From NCBI GenBank assembly GCA_947462425.1, contig CANHPI010000076.1, positions 1 to 9,827 of the forward strand: 9,827 nucleotides of DNA, read 5' to 3'. The notes under the pieces are model-generated. The model was not told the DNA's origin. It saw only the letters and a program-made list of their open reading frames with translations, and made no database searches. Positions 1 through 7,521 of this stretch are shown here, in pieces (positions within the stretch are counted from its first letter, which is position 1; every line of letters starts with the position of its first letter). A program made the position numbers and the translations under genes. The DNA is from Bacteroidota bacterium. GTDB lineage: Bacteria > Bacteroidota > Bacteroidia > B-17B0 > B-17BO.

Positions 1-1
1 A

Positions 2-310
2 AGAATTGAAATAAGTAATAAATTAAATAAAAAAGCAGAGAATTATTTAGAAGACAGGCCATTAATGAATAGAATATTAGATGAAGTTATAGCAACCAGA
101 AATTTAAAAACTAATGGTATAGCAATTAATAATTTTTATAAAAGGTATATTACAAGATTTAAGATTTCTAGTTTAATATTTAAACCAAGACGGCTTTTAT
201 TTGAGCTTCACTATCTTTTAATAAATGGGCTATTTAAATTTACTTTTGATTTCTTCCCCTTTTTCCTTAAACGAATTTACAAAGCGATATCCCAAAAATT
301 ACTAAAATAA
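2..310 (+). CDS. 3' end of an unassigned gene (C-terminal 102 residues)
   Basis: This reading frame is open to the left edge of the window, and 21 codons precede the first in-frame ATG at 65. It is therefore best read as the tail of a longer gene rather than an 81-residue protein. The visible part is lysine-, asparagine- and phenylalanine-rich. It has a polar first half (an EDRPLMNRILDEVIATRNLK-like stretch at 54-121) and a basic, hydrophobic C-terminal end (IFKPRRLLFELHYLLINGLF, then KFTFDFFPFFLKR) that could be amphipathic and associate with the membrane. It ends in TAA only 4 bases before the ABC exporter start, so it probably belongs to the same operon. I recognise no family signature. 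Given its neighbours, it may be another glycan-assembly enzyme, but that is context only. Confidence 0.7.
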   Translation, partial: RIEISNKLNKKAENYLEDRPLMNRILDEVIATRNLKTNGIAINNFYKRYITRFKISSLIFKPRRLLFELHYLLINGLFKFTFDFFPFFLKRIYKAISQKLLK

Positions 311-314
311 ATAA

Positions 315-2054
315 ATGCTCAAATTGATAACAAAACTTTATAGCTTTTTTTCATTAAAAGAGAAAAAGACTATAATTGGGCTTATCCTTCTATTAATCGT
401 TGGAATGATATTAGAAATGATTGGGGTTGCTTTAATTTTCCCGGTTATATCAATTCTTCAACAGAATGAAAATAATTTTAATGAAAATTCTGTATTAAAA
501 TTTCTTAAACTCAATGAAGACAGTTTAAATAATATATCATTTAATTTACTCATTTTGCTTATTTTTTTCTTTTTAAAAACAGTATTTGTTATTTTTTTAA
601 CTTGGAAACAAAATAGTTTCGTTGGAAATTTTACTTTTAATTTATCTAAAACCTTTTTCAAACATTACATTCTACAAGATTATAAATTTCACTTAAACAC
701 AAACTCAGCATTTATAATAAGAAATATTAGAGATGAGCCTGAAGCTATTTCGAATATTTTACTAGCATTTTTTGGATTCATTACTGAAACTTCAACAATA
801 ATTGGAATTGCGATTTTGTTGATTTTATTTGAACCAACAGGCACAATGTATTTGATTTTATTTTTTTCTGTTTCTATTTTTATATTTCAAAAAATTGTAA
901 AGAAAAGACTTCAGTTTTGGGGTAAAAAAAGACAATTTTTTAATTCTAAAAGATCTCAATATTTATCCGAAGGATTTGGTGCAATAAAAGATATAAAAAT
1001 ATTGGGAAAAGAGCAATTCTTCAATGAAAGATTTAATAAAGAAAATTATCAATACAACTATTTCAACAGACTTTATCAAAGTTTAAATCAATTACCACGT
1101 ATTTATCTAGAATTTTTATCTGTATTAGGTTTGTCCGTATTAATTTATATAATGACATTAAAGCACGATTCTTATTTAAAAGTACTTCCAGTTATAGGTG
1201 TATTTGTTGCAGCAGCATTTAGAATGTTGCCTTCTATCAATAGGATAATGAGTTCATTGCAAACATTTAAATATTTTGAATCTTCTCTAGAAATACTCTT
1301 CGAAGAAAAAAAATTGTTAAAAGACTCATATTTTCATGAAAAAAATAGTATGCAATATAGTTTTTTAAAAAATATTTCGATTAATAATTTAAATTTTAAG
1401 TATGATGATACTAGTAAAAATATACTAACAAATTTTAGCTTAATAATAAATAGGGGGGAATATATTGGAATTATTGGATCAAGTGGGTCAGGCAAAAGTA
1501 CTTTAATAGATATCATTTTAGGGTTAATTAAGCCATCGAATGGAAAAATTTTAATTGATGGTGTAGAATTAAATGATAATTCATTTAATTGGAACAAATT
1601 AATTGGCTACGTCCCCCAAACAATTTTTTTAACAGACGATACAATTCTAAATAATATTGCTTTAGGGGTAGAGATTTCAGAAATAGATTTATTAAAGGTG
1701 GAGAGGATTATTAAAGAAACGCAATTAAATAATTTTATTGAAAGTTTAGAAAATGGATTACAAACTATTGTAGGTGAAAGAGGGGTAAGACTTTCTGGTG
1801 GTCAACGTCAACGAATTGGAATTGCTCGTGCTTTATATAATAACCCAGAAGTATTGATATTGGATGAAGCAACAAGTGCACTTGATTCAGATACCGAGTC
1901 ATTAATATTGAACGAAATATTACAATATAAAAGAAGTAAAACAATTATAGTAATTGCACATAGGTTGTCGACATTATCAAATTGTGATAAAATTATCGAA
2001 ATTTCAAATGGTCGAATTATAAATGCTGGACCCCCTACTTTATTTTTAAATTAA
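315..2054 (+). CDS. ABC exporter, fused permease/ATPase (PglK/MsbA-like glycan flippase)
   Basis: This 579-residue protein has the half-transporter design of a membrane domain (about 1-330) followed by a nucleotide-binding domain (about 350-579). The first helix pair lies near 19-48 and ends in a GVALIFPVISIL-type motif. Residues around 290-325 (AAFRMLPSINRIMSSLQ) match the end of the membrane domain in exporters from polysaccharide clusters. The ATPase motifs are complete: Walker A GSSGSGKST at 388-396, Q-loop Q435, signature LSGGQ at 493-497, Walker B VLILDE at 513-518 and H-loop H549. It would work as a homodimer in the inner membrane. PglK and MsbA flip lipid-linked oligosaccharides and lipid A respectively, and the surrounding glycosyltransferases favour a lipid-linked glycan here. 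The exact substrate is inferred. It starts 4 bases after the preceding stop and has no Shine-Dalgarno box. Confidence 0.93.
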   Translation: MLKLITKLYSFFSLKEKKTIIGLILLLIVGMILEMIGVALIFPVISILQQNENNFNENSVLKFLKLNEDSLNNISFNLLILLIFFFLKTVFVIFLTWKQNSFVGNFTFNLSKTFFKHYILQDYKFHLNTNSAFIIRNIRDEPEAISNILLAFFGFITETSTIIGIAILLILFEPTGTMYLILFFSVSIFIFQKIVKKRLQFWGKKRQFFNSKRSQYLSEGFGAIKDIKILGKEQFFNERFNKENYQYNYFNRLYQSLNQLPRIYLEFLSVLGLSVLIYIMTLKHDSYLKVLPVIGVFVAAAFRMLPSINRIMSSLQTFKYFESSLEILFEEKKLLKDSYFHEKNSMQYSFLKNISINNLNFKYDDTSKNILTNFSLIINRGEYIGIIGSSGSGKSTLIDIILGLIKPSNGKILIDGVELNDNSFNWNKLIGYVPQTIFLTDDTILNNIALGVEISEIDLLKVERIIKETQLNNFIESLENGLQTIVGERGVRLSGGQRQRIGIARALYNNPEVLILDEATSALDSDTESLILNEILQYKRSKTIIVIAHRLSTLSNCDKIIEISNGRIINAGPPTLFLN

Positions 2055-2070
2055 ATTCATATTAAACAAA

Positions 2071-2826
2071 ATGTATTCTAAAATTAAAATATTATATAAG
2101 CAATTACATTTCAACTTATTTTTGTATTTATTTTTAGTAAAAGTGTTTGAAAAGACACTTTCTATTGTCTTGTTTGTAAAACATTTTACTTATAAAAATT
2201 CCTTCTCTCAAGGTGGAGAAGACATAATTTTAAATCATTTATTCAAAAATAAATCAAATGGTTTTTTTATTGATATAGGTTGTAATCACCCAATAGAATC
2301 AAATAACACTTTTAATTTGTATACAAAAGGCTGGAGGGGATTAAATATAGATGGTAATAATTCGCTAATTAATTTATATCCAAAATTTCGTCCAAATGAC
2401 ATTTCATTGTGTCAAATAATTTCGGATACTGAAAAATTTGTAACATTTTATATTTCAAAATCAAATAAAGTTTCAACTATTGATGAAACTTTTTATAAAG
2501 ACAATAATAATGCATTTGAATATAATAGTGATGATTTTATTAAGCTACCATCTATTCGATTAGATAAAATTTTAAAAAATACAGATGTAGACACAAAAAA
2601 TATTGACTTGCTAACAATCGATGTTGAAGGTCATGACATAAATGTATTATTGAGTCTTGATTTAAACATAATTAGACCTAAAGTTATTTGCATTGAAGAT
2701 CATCAAATTAACATAAAAGAATTAGAAACAAGCAATATTTATAACTACTTAATAGAAAAACGTTATAAATTAAAATATTATGCAATTTCTAGTTGCTTTT
2801 ATATTGACGAAAATTATAATGTATGA
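2071..2826 (+). CDS. FkbM family SAM-dependent methyltransferase
   Basis: The 251-residue protein carries the FkbM-family hallmarks. These are FSQGGED at 45-51 (the usual form is SQxGED), the SAM-binding motif FIDIGCNHP at 66-74 followed by the NTFNLYTKGWRGLNID region at 79-94, and LTIDVEGHD at 181-189 (the family's D-x-E-G motif). Residues 10-37 are hydrophobic and could form a membrane anchor or signal-like segment. FkbM enzymes are usually O-methyltransferases, and in glycan clusters they are presumed to methylate sugar hydroxyls. The acceptor here cannot be read from sequence. The ATG at 2071 follows a 16-base gap, the largest in the window. Its stop overlaps the next start as ATGA, so translation of the pair is probably coupled. 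Confidence 0.9.
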   Translation: MYSKIKILYKQLHFNLFLYLFLVKVFEKTLSIVLFVKHFTYKNSFSQGGEDIILNHLFKNKSNGFFIDIGCNHPIESNNTFNLYTKGWRGLNIDGNNSLINLYPKFRPNDISLCQIISDTEKFVTFYISKSNKVSTIDETFYKDNNNAFEYNSDDFIKLPSIRLDKILKNTDVDTKNIDLLTIDVEGHDINVLLSLDLNIIRPKVICIEDHQINIKELETSNIYNYLIEKRYKLKYYAISSCFYIDENYNV

Positions 2827-3608
2827 GCATAAAAAAAATTATTTATTTATTTTGCCCCCCCATAGTATATAATATATTAAAGAAATATATCAATGCTATT
2901 AAAACAAAAAATTTTTTAAAAAAAATAAATTCAAATGTAGTTTTAAATGGAGCATTTAAGGGCATGAAATATATTCATAGTTCTGTTGGTTCAACATTAT
3001 TACCAAAATTAATTGGTTCATATGAATTTGAGTTAAATGAAGTAATGGAAAATTTTAAAAAAATTAACTTTAACAATATTGTTGATATTGGCTCAGCTGA
3101 AGGATACTATGCAGTGGGTTTTGCATTAAATTTTAATTACAATAAAATTTTTGCTTTTGATATTAGTAAAAATGCACGAAAATTATTGAAGATATTATCG
3201 CAAATCAATAACGTTACTGATAAAATTTCAATTCAATCAAGATGTGATTCAAACATTTTAACTAATATTGATTTAACAAATTCTTTAATACTATCTGATT
3301 GTGAAGGATATGAAAAGGAGCTTTTTTTAAATAAGGATGTTTTTAATAAATTAGAAAGTTCTTATATAATAATAGAAGCCCATGATTTTATTGATCCTTT
3401 AATTACAATAGATTTAATTTCTTTATATAGTATAACTCATAACATTCAAATCATTCAATCAAATGATGACTTGAATAAAGCTATGAATTACAAATTTTTT
3501 GACACAAATTTATTTTCTTTCAAAGAAAGATATTATATGTATAAAGAAGAACGCCCAAGTATTATGAATTGGTTGATTTTATATCCCAAAAAGCTTTATA
3601 ACCAATGA
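2823..3608 (+). CDS. FkbM-like class I SAM-dependent methyltransferase (divergent)
   Basis: The 261-residue protein has a Rossmann methyltransferase core. The glycine-rich motif I is VDIGSAEGYY at 87-96, an acidic residue ending strand 2 lies in FAFDIS (110-115), and SDCEGYE at 158-164 resembles the FkbM D-x-E-G motif. It is followed by IIIEAHD at 182-188. A C-terminal EERPSIMNWLILYPK segment (242-256) looks conserved. The N-terminal 80 residues contain no SQxGED motif, so this is not a simple duplicate of the preceding FkbM gene. It overlaps both neighbours by 4 bases (ATGA at 2823 and at 3605), indicating tight coupling. The likely role is methylation of a sugar or lipid-linked intermediate. 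The substrate is unknown and the family placement is looser than for its neighbour. Confidence 0.82.
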   Translation: MSIKKIIYLFCPPIVYNILKKYINAIKTKNFLKKINSNVVLNGAFKGMKYIHSSVGSTLLPKLIGSYEFELNEVMENFKKINFNNIVDIGSAEGYYAVGFALNFNYNKIFAFDISKNARKLLKILSQINNVTDKISIQSRCDSNILTNIDLTNSLILSDCEGYEKELFLNKDVFNKLESSYIIIEAHDFIDPLITIDLISLYSITHNIQIIQSNDDLNKAMNYKFFDTNLFSFKERYYMYKEERPSIMNWLILYPKKLYNQ

Positions 3609-4723
3609 ATATTGTAATAACACATGAATTTCCTTTTGAAAAGAAATATTATGGAGGTGGAAATCAAATAGTAAAAGGATTAAGTACAATATTAGCACAG
3701 AAAAATCACAATGTTACAATTTTAACCAATGGAAAAGATGAATTTAATTTAAATAACAATAACCTTGGAGTTAAATATCTTTTTTTAACAAATTATAGTA
3801 AATTTTCATTTTTAATTTATTATTTAAAATTATTTTTTTATTTATACAAACAAAAGCCAGATTTTGTTCTAAGTTTTACATCTGAATCTTTTGTGATTTC
3901 GTTGTATTGTAAAATGTTAAAACTTAACTCCGCACTTTACCAAGCCGCACCTGAATTTCCAAATTTTACTAAATTTAATTTTAAATTTTTCCTAAATATT
4001 AGGTTTAAATTTGGTATATTTTTACAATTCCTTGGTATTAAGTTTTCACCACACGTTTATACAATTAGTGATTATACTTCTAGGATGTTAATAAAGGAAT
4101 GGGGTGCTAGCGTTAATAAAGTATCTACATTAGGTTTAGGATTAGATAATGATATTTTAAATATGTCTAATTACAAAAATGAGGTAAATTATAAGAATGG
4201 AAATTTCAAATTATTATCATTTGGTAGAATAACGTTTGATCAGAAACCGTTTAATCTTATTGTTCAGCCGTTATATAATTTGATACAATTTTGGGATAAC
4301 TGGGTTATAATTGGTGATGGTCCTGATCTCAATATTCTTAAAAATACAATAGAAAATTATAAAATTACTGATAAAGTTAAATTTACTGGCACTTTAGAAA
4401 CTAATGAAATAATTAATTACCTTAAAAATGCTGATATTGTCATATTACCATCTAATTATGAAAGTTTTTTTATTACAGTTTACGAAAGTTTGTTATTCAA
4501 CAAAATTGTTATAACTGATGATGTTGCTGATATTAAAATTAACCTTGACAAATTTAATAACATTAAAATTGTAAATTCTAAAGATCCTATACTTTATCAA
4601 AATGCAATTGAAGATATTTTTCTTAATTATAACAAATTTATCTTCAAAGCTAATGAAGCTTCAACCTTTATTAAAAATAAATACAACTGGGAAGAAGTTT
4701 ATAAAAAATTATTTTTTAAATAA
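3605..4723 (+). CDS. GT4 family glycosyltransferase
   Basis: At 372 residues this has the normal length of a GT-B fold GT4 enzyme. The N-terminal domain begins MNIVITHEFPFEKKYYGGG, with the glycine loop GGG at 17-19, then QIVKGLSTILAQKNHNVTIL, which is typical of an acceptor-binding Rossmann domain. The C-terminal donor domain opens with KLLSFGRITFDQKPF (202-216). It contains VIIGDGPD (234-241) and the EX7E motif in NYESFFITVYES, with E286 and E294. Such enzymes transfer a sugar from a nucleotide donor with retention of configuration. Neither donor nor acceptor can be assigned. The family typically acts at the cytoplasmic face of the inner membrane. The start overlaps the preceding stop by 4 bases. 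Confidence 0.92.
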   Translation: MNIVITHEFPFEKKYYGGGNQIVKGLSTILAQKNHNVTILTNGKDEFNLNNNNLGVKYLFLTNYSKFSFLIYYLKLFFYLYKQKPDFVLSFTSESFVISLYCKMLKLNSALYQAAPEFPNFTKFNFKFFLNIRFKFGIFLQFLGIKFSPHVYTISDYTSRMLIKEWGASVNKVSTLGLGLDNDILNMSNYKNEVNYKNGNFKLLSFGRITFDQKPFNLIVQPLYNLIQFWDNWVIIGDGPDLNILKNTIENYKITDKVKFTGTLETNEIINYLKNADIVILPSNYESFFITVYESLLFNKIVITDDVADIKINLDKFNNIKIVNSKDPILYQNAIEDIFLNYNKFIFKANEASTFIKNKYNWEEVYKKLFFK

Positions 4724-4733
4724 ATTCAAAATT

Positions 4734-5585
4734 ATGATACTACAAAAACTTAACTGCCCAATTTGTAATGATACAAAATATAAAGTAGTGTACAAAGGTT
4801 ATCAATATGTAAATGATAGAAATGAAAATAAAAACTTTCAAATTATAAAATGCAGTAATTGTGGATTATCAAGAAATTACCCATTACCATATTTAGATGA
4901 TGTATCTGCTGAAGTATACCAAGATTTTTCATATATAGATCCATATATAAATGCGGAGTTATGGAACAAGTTTTTCATGCCAATGATTAATAAAATAAAA
5001 AAATACAAACAAAAAGGGACGATATTAGATATTGGGTGTAGCTCTGGTTATCTTTTAAAATTAGCAAAGGATAATGGATTCAATACCTATGGTGTTGAAT
5101 TAAATCCTCAAGCTGCAAAATATGGAAATGATAATTATAATTTAAATATTTTAAATAAAGATTTATCAGCTGCAAATTTTGATAATAATTATTTTGATAT
5201 AATAGTATGTAGTCAATTAATGGAACATATTGTTAATCCAGAACATTTATTAAGTGAAATTTATAGAGTAATGAAGAATGATGGTATTTTAATTATTGAT
5301 TCACCTAATTATAATGGTTTATTAGTAAAATTTTGGGGTAAAAAATGGGGTGGATATCAACCTCAATGGCATGTTTGGCAATTTACTCCTAAAAGTATAT
5401 CTGCTTTATTAAATAAAAACAATTTTAATGCTATTGATATCTCTTGTAATCAAAACATAAATTGTAATCCACCTCAATCTATAATAAAAAAATTATTTTA
5501 TTATACTGTTTACATTACAATAAATAAAATTACAGAAATATTAAATATGGCAGATAAGTTATTAATAGTTGCAACTAAAAATTAA
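4734..5585 (+). CDS. Class I SAM methyltransferase with N-terminal zinc ribbon
   Basis: The 283-residue protein has two CxxC pairs (C8, C11 and C40, C43) that should form a zinc ribbon. The methyltransferase core follows: motif I TILDIGCSSGY at 96-106, the acidic end of strand 2 VELN at 121-124, FDIIVCSQLMEHIVNPE (154-170) and VMKNDGILII (179-188). HVWQFTPKS at 213-221 is typical of Methyltransf_11/23-type enzymes that act in glycan and secondary-metabolite clusters. I chose the ATG at 4734, 10 bases after the preceding stop. The frame is open further upstream to an ATG at 4602, but those 44 codons lie inside the GT4 gene and the protein homology begins just at the zinc ribbon. The substrate is probably a sugar, by context. 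Confidence 0.9.
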   Translation: MILQKLNCPICNDTKYKVVYKGYQYVNDRNENKNFQIIKCSNCGLSRNYPLPYLDDVSAEVYQDFSYIDPYINAELWNKFFMPMINKIKKYKQKGTILDIGCSSGYLLKLAKDNGFNTYGVELNPQAAKYGNDNYNLNILNKDLSAANFDNNYFDIIVCSQLMEHIVNPEHLLSEIYRVMKNDGILIIDSPNYNGLLVKFWGKKWGGYQPQWHVWQFTPKSISALLNKNNFNAIDISCNQNINCNPPQSIIKKLFYYTVYITINKITEILNMADKLLIVATKN

Positions 5586-6518
5586 ATGAAAAATTATAGA
5601 ATTTCACTTAGCGTTATTGTAGTGCACCTTGGATCAGATAATTTAATTATTAATTTTTTAAAGTCTTTATATCAATCGAATTTACCTTTTATATTTGAAA
5701 CTATAATTATAGATAATAAATCAAATTCTACAGATTTATCATCTATTGTTAATGAATATAAGAATTGTAAAATAATACAATTAGACAATAGAATGGGATA
5801 TTCAGCTGCTTCAAACAAAGGAATTTTAGAAGCAAAAGGTGAATTTATTCTTTGGTGTAATAATGATCTGATATTTGAGTATAATTCAATAATTGAATTA
5901 TATACTTTCTTAATTAAGAACAGTAATTATGGAATAGCATCACCATGCTTACTAAACGAAGATAAATCTTTACAGCCATGTTATTCCTTATATAATTTAA
6001 ATTTATTTTCAATAATATTTCAACTAACTGGCTTTAAAAATAAAAATTCGATAAAATCTTTTGATATCAGTGTTGCACCTGGCGCTTGTTGTATGATTAG
6101 AAAAAATTCATTAGAGCAAATTGGAAATGTTTTAGATAACAGTTATTTTATGTATTGCGAAGAATTTGACCTTTCTTTTAAATTTATAAAAAATAATTTT
6201 AAAATAAGATACATAGGAAGTTCTAATGTAATTCATCTTGGGGGTAAGACGACAAAAAAAACGTCAATAAATTTCTTGATTCAGTCTTTGAAAAGTAAAT
6301 TCAAATACTTATATAATAATAAAAACAATGTAGAAGCAATTTTATTTTATTTTTATTTATTATTTAAATTTTTTCTAAAATCTATATTTTTCTTATCTAT
6401 TTCATTTTTTTCATTAAAATTTAAAGAAGCCTACTTTTTAAATAAAAAATTATTTTTGGTTTTATTGAGAAAAGATTTTTTTCAAGCGGATAATTTAATA
6501 ATTTATTATAATGATTAA
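5586..6518 (+). CDS. GT2 family glycosyltransferase (rhamnosyltransferase/WbbL-like)
   Basis: The 310-residue protein has a GT-A fold. It shows the N-terminal strand SLSVIVVHLG (7-16), IIIDNKS at 40-46, the nucleotide-binding region GYSAASNKGI at 71-80, and NND at 92-94 in the position of the metal-binding DxD. The acceptor/catalytic region YFMYCEEFDLSFK lies at 187-199, followed by IRYIGSSNVIHLGG (207-220). The arrangement resembles bacterial WbbL-type inverting transferases, many of which add rhamnose, but the sugar is not determinable here. Residues 252-275 are strongly hydrophobic and may tether the enzyme to the membrane. The start codon directly follows the preceding stop with no gap, and the end overlaps the next gene by 8 bases. 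Confidence 0.9.
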   Translation: MKNYRISLSVIVVHLGSDNLIINFLKSLYQSNLPFIFETIIIDNKSNSTDLSSIVNEYKNCKIIQLDNRMGYSAASNKGILEAKGEFILWCNNDLIFEYNSIIELYTFLIKNSNYGIASPCLLNEDKSLQPCYSLYNLNLFSIIFQLTGFKNKNSIKSFDISVAPGACCMIRKNSLEQIGNVLDNSYFMYCEEFDLSFKFIKNNFKIRYIGSSNVIHLGGKTTKKTSINFLIQSLKSKFKYLYNNKNNVEAILFYFYLLFKFFLKSIFFLSISFFSLKFKEAYFLNKKLFLVLLRKDFFQADNLIIYYND

Positions 6519-7521
6519 AATATTATACATAACATCAAGTACATCTGATTATTTATCTGACAGTTTATTCCACGGTTTTAGGACATTATTTGGCTCAAAT
6601 GTTGTAGATTATCCTAAGGCAGATATAATGTATAATACTTTAGATCCTAATTTTTTAAAAAATTTACATGGAAAAGGTTTTACATGTTATGGATTATTAG
6701 ATGATATTGAAATTGATCGATATAACATAGTTGAAAAAGTTAAAGAGGGATACTATAATTTAATTATTTTTTCTTCTATTCAAAGACAATTTGGATTATA
6801 TACACAATTATTTCCTTGGTTAAAATTTAATAATACTATTATTGTTGATGGAGAAGATACGCCATCATTATTTAAATATAATGGTAATTATTTTCGTAAT
6901 TTTCATTTTAATTTATTACCCAATGCCCACAAATTTTTTTTATATTTCAAAAGAGAATGGTCATTAGAAATGTTAGATTACCTCTATTATAAATTATTAC
7001 CTGATTTTATAATCAAGTTTTTGAAATTCCCTAAAAATTTGCGACAAATTAGTTTTTCAATACCTGAAACTAAAATTTGTAATACAATTCCGATTAAAAC
7101 AAAGCTTTTTGCAAGTCACATTGTTGACCCTGAAGTTAGAGATCGTATTATGGGATCCTCTATAAATTATCTTTTTGACAATGAATATGATTATTATAAT
7201 GATTTAAAAATTTCAAAATTTGCAATTACAACTAAGAGGGCAGGATGGGATTGTATTAGGCATTATGAAATTGCTGCCAATAGATGTGTTATGTGCTTTA
7301 AAGAACTTGAAAAAAAGTTTATTAAGTCGGCCCCACATGGTCTAAATAAATCTAATTGCATAATTTATAAAGACTATAATGATTTGAATTTTCAAGTTTC
7401 AAATTTAACTAATGATGAATATTTAATTTTACAAGAAAATAGTTATAAATGGATTAAATCTAAAACTACAATTAATATTGCTTTGCAAGTTTTAAGTGAA
7501 TTAAATTTAAAACATGTATAA
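6511..7521 (+). CDS. Putative glycosyltransferase, CgeB/GT1-like
   Basis: This is a 336-residue soluble protein with a short Rossmann-like start (MIKILYITSS) but no glycine loop of the usual GT4 type. The middle carries DGEDTPS at 113-119 and YFKREW at 145-150. The best-conserved-looking block is DYYNDLKISKFAITTKRAGW followed by DCIRHYEIAA (227-256). This pattern of a small acidic/aromatic segment, K/R-x-G-W-D and R-H-Y-E is what I associate with CgeB-like or exostosin-like bacterial glycosyltransferases, in which the glutamate of the HYE segment sits where GT4 enzymes have their EX7E. Assignment is from motif style and context, so it is moderate. It overlaps its neighbours by 8 bases on each side (ATGATTAA at 6511, ATGTATAA at 7514), indicating coupled translation. 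Confidence 0.65.
   Translation: MIKILYITSSTSDYLSDSLFHGFRTLFGSNVVDYPKADIMYNTLDPNFLKNLHGKGFTCYGLLDDIEIDRYNIVEKVKEGYYNLIIFSSIQRQFGLYTQLFPWLKFNNTIIVDGEDTPSLFKYNGNYFRNFHFNLLPNAHKFFLYFKREWSLEMLDYLYYKLLPDFIIKFLKFPKNLRQISFSIPETKICNTIPIKTKLFASHIVDPEVRDRIMGSSINYLFDNEYDYYNDLKISKFAITTKRAGWDCIRHYEIAANRCVMCFKELEKKFIKSAPHGLNKSNCIIYKDYNDLNFQVSNLTNDEYLILQENSYKWIKSKTTINIALQVLSELNLKHV

Noticed and set aside
65..310. A complete 81-residue small protein starting at 65
   Set aside because: The frame is open upstream to the window edge, so the ATG is more likely an internal methionine of a truncated longer gene.
458..661. Minus-strand open frame of 67 codons
   Set aside because: It lies wholly inside the membrane domain of the ABC exporter, is low-complexity (K/F/L/S) and has no leader or partner. 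It is a shadow frame.
1451..1458. Run of six G in an AT-rich gene as a phase-variation tract
   Set aside because: It is short, in frame, and falls in the normal position just before Walker A of the ABC exporter. Six bases is below the length usually associated with frequent slippage.
1334..1597. Minus-strand open frame of 87 codons
   Set aside because: It is antisense to the linker and Walker A region of the ABC exporter, whose conserved motifs prove the + strand frame is real.
2055..2070. Possible promoter before the first methyltransferase
   Set aside because: Sixteen A/T-rich bases cannot hold a complete promoter. TAnnTTTG-like strings occur widely in DNA this AT-rich and carry little weight.
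4602..4733. Upstream extension of the zinc-ribbon methyltransferase to an ATG at 4602
   Set aside because: It would overlap the GT4 gene by over 120 bases and adds a non-conserved K/N/L-rich stretch. The ATG at 4734 fits the gene spacing and the start of the zinc ribbon.
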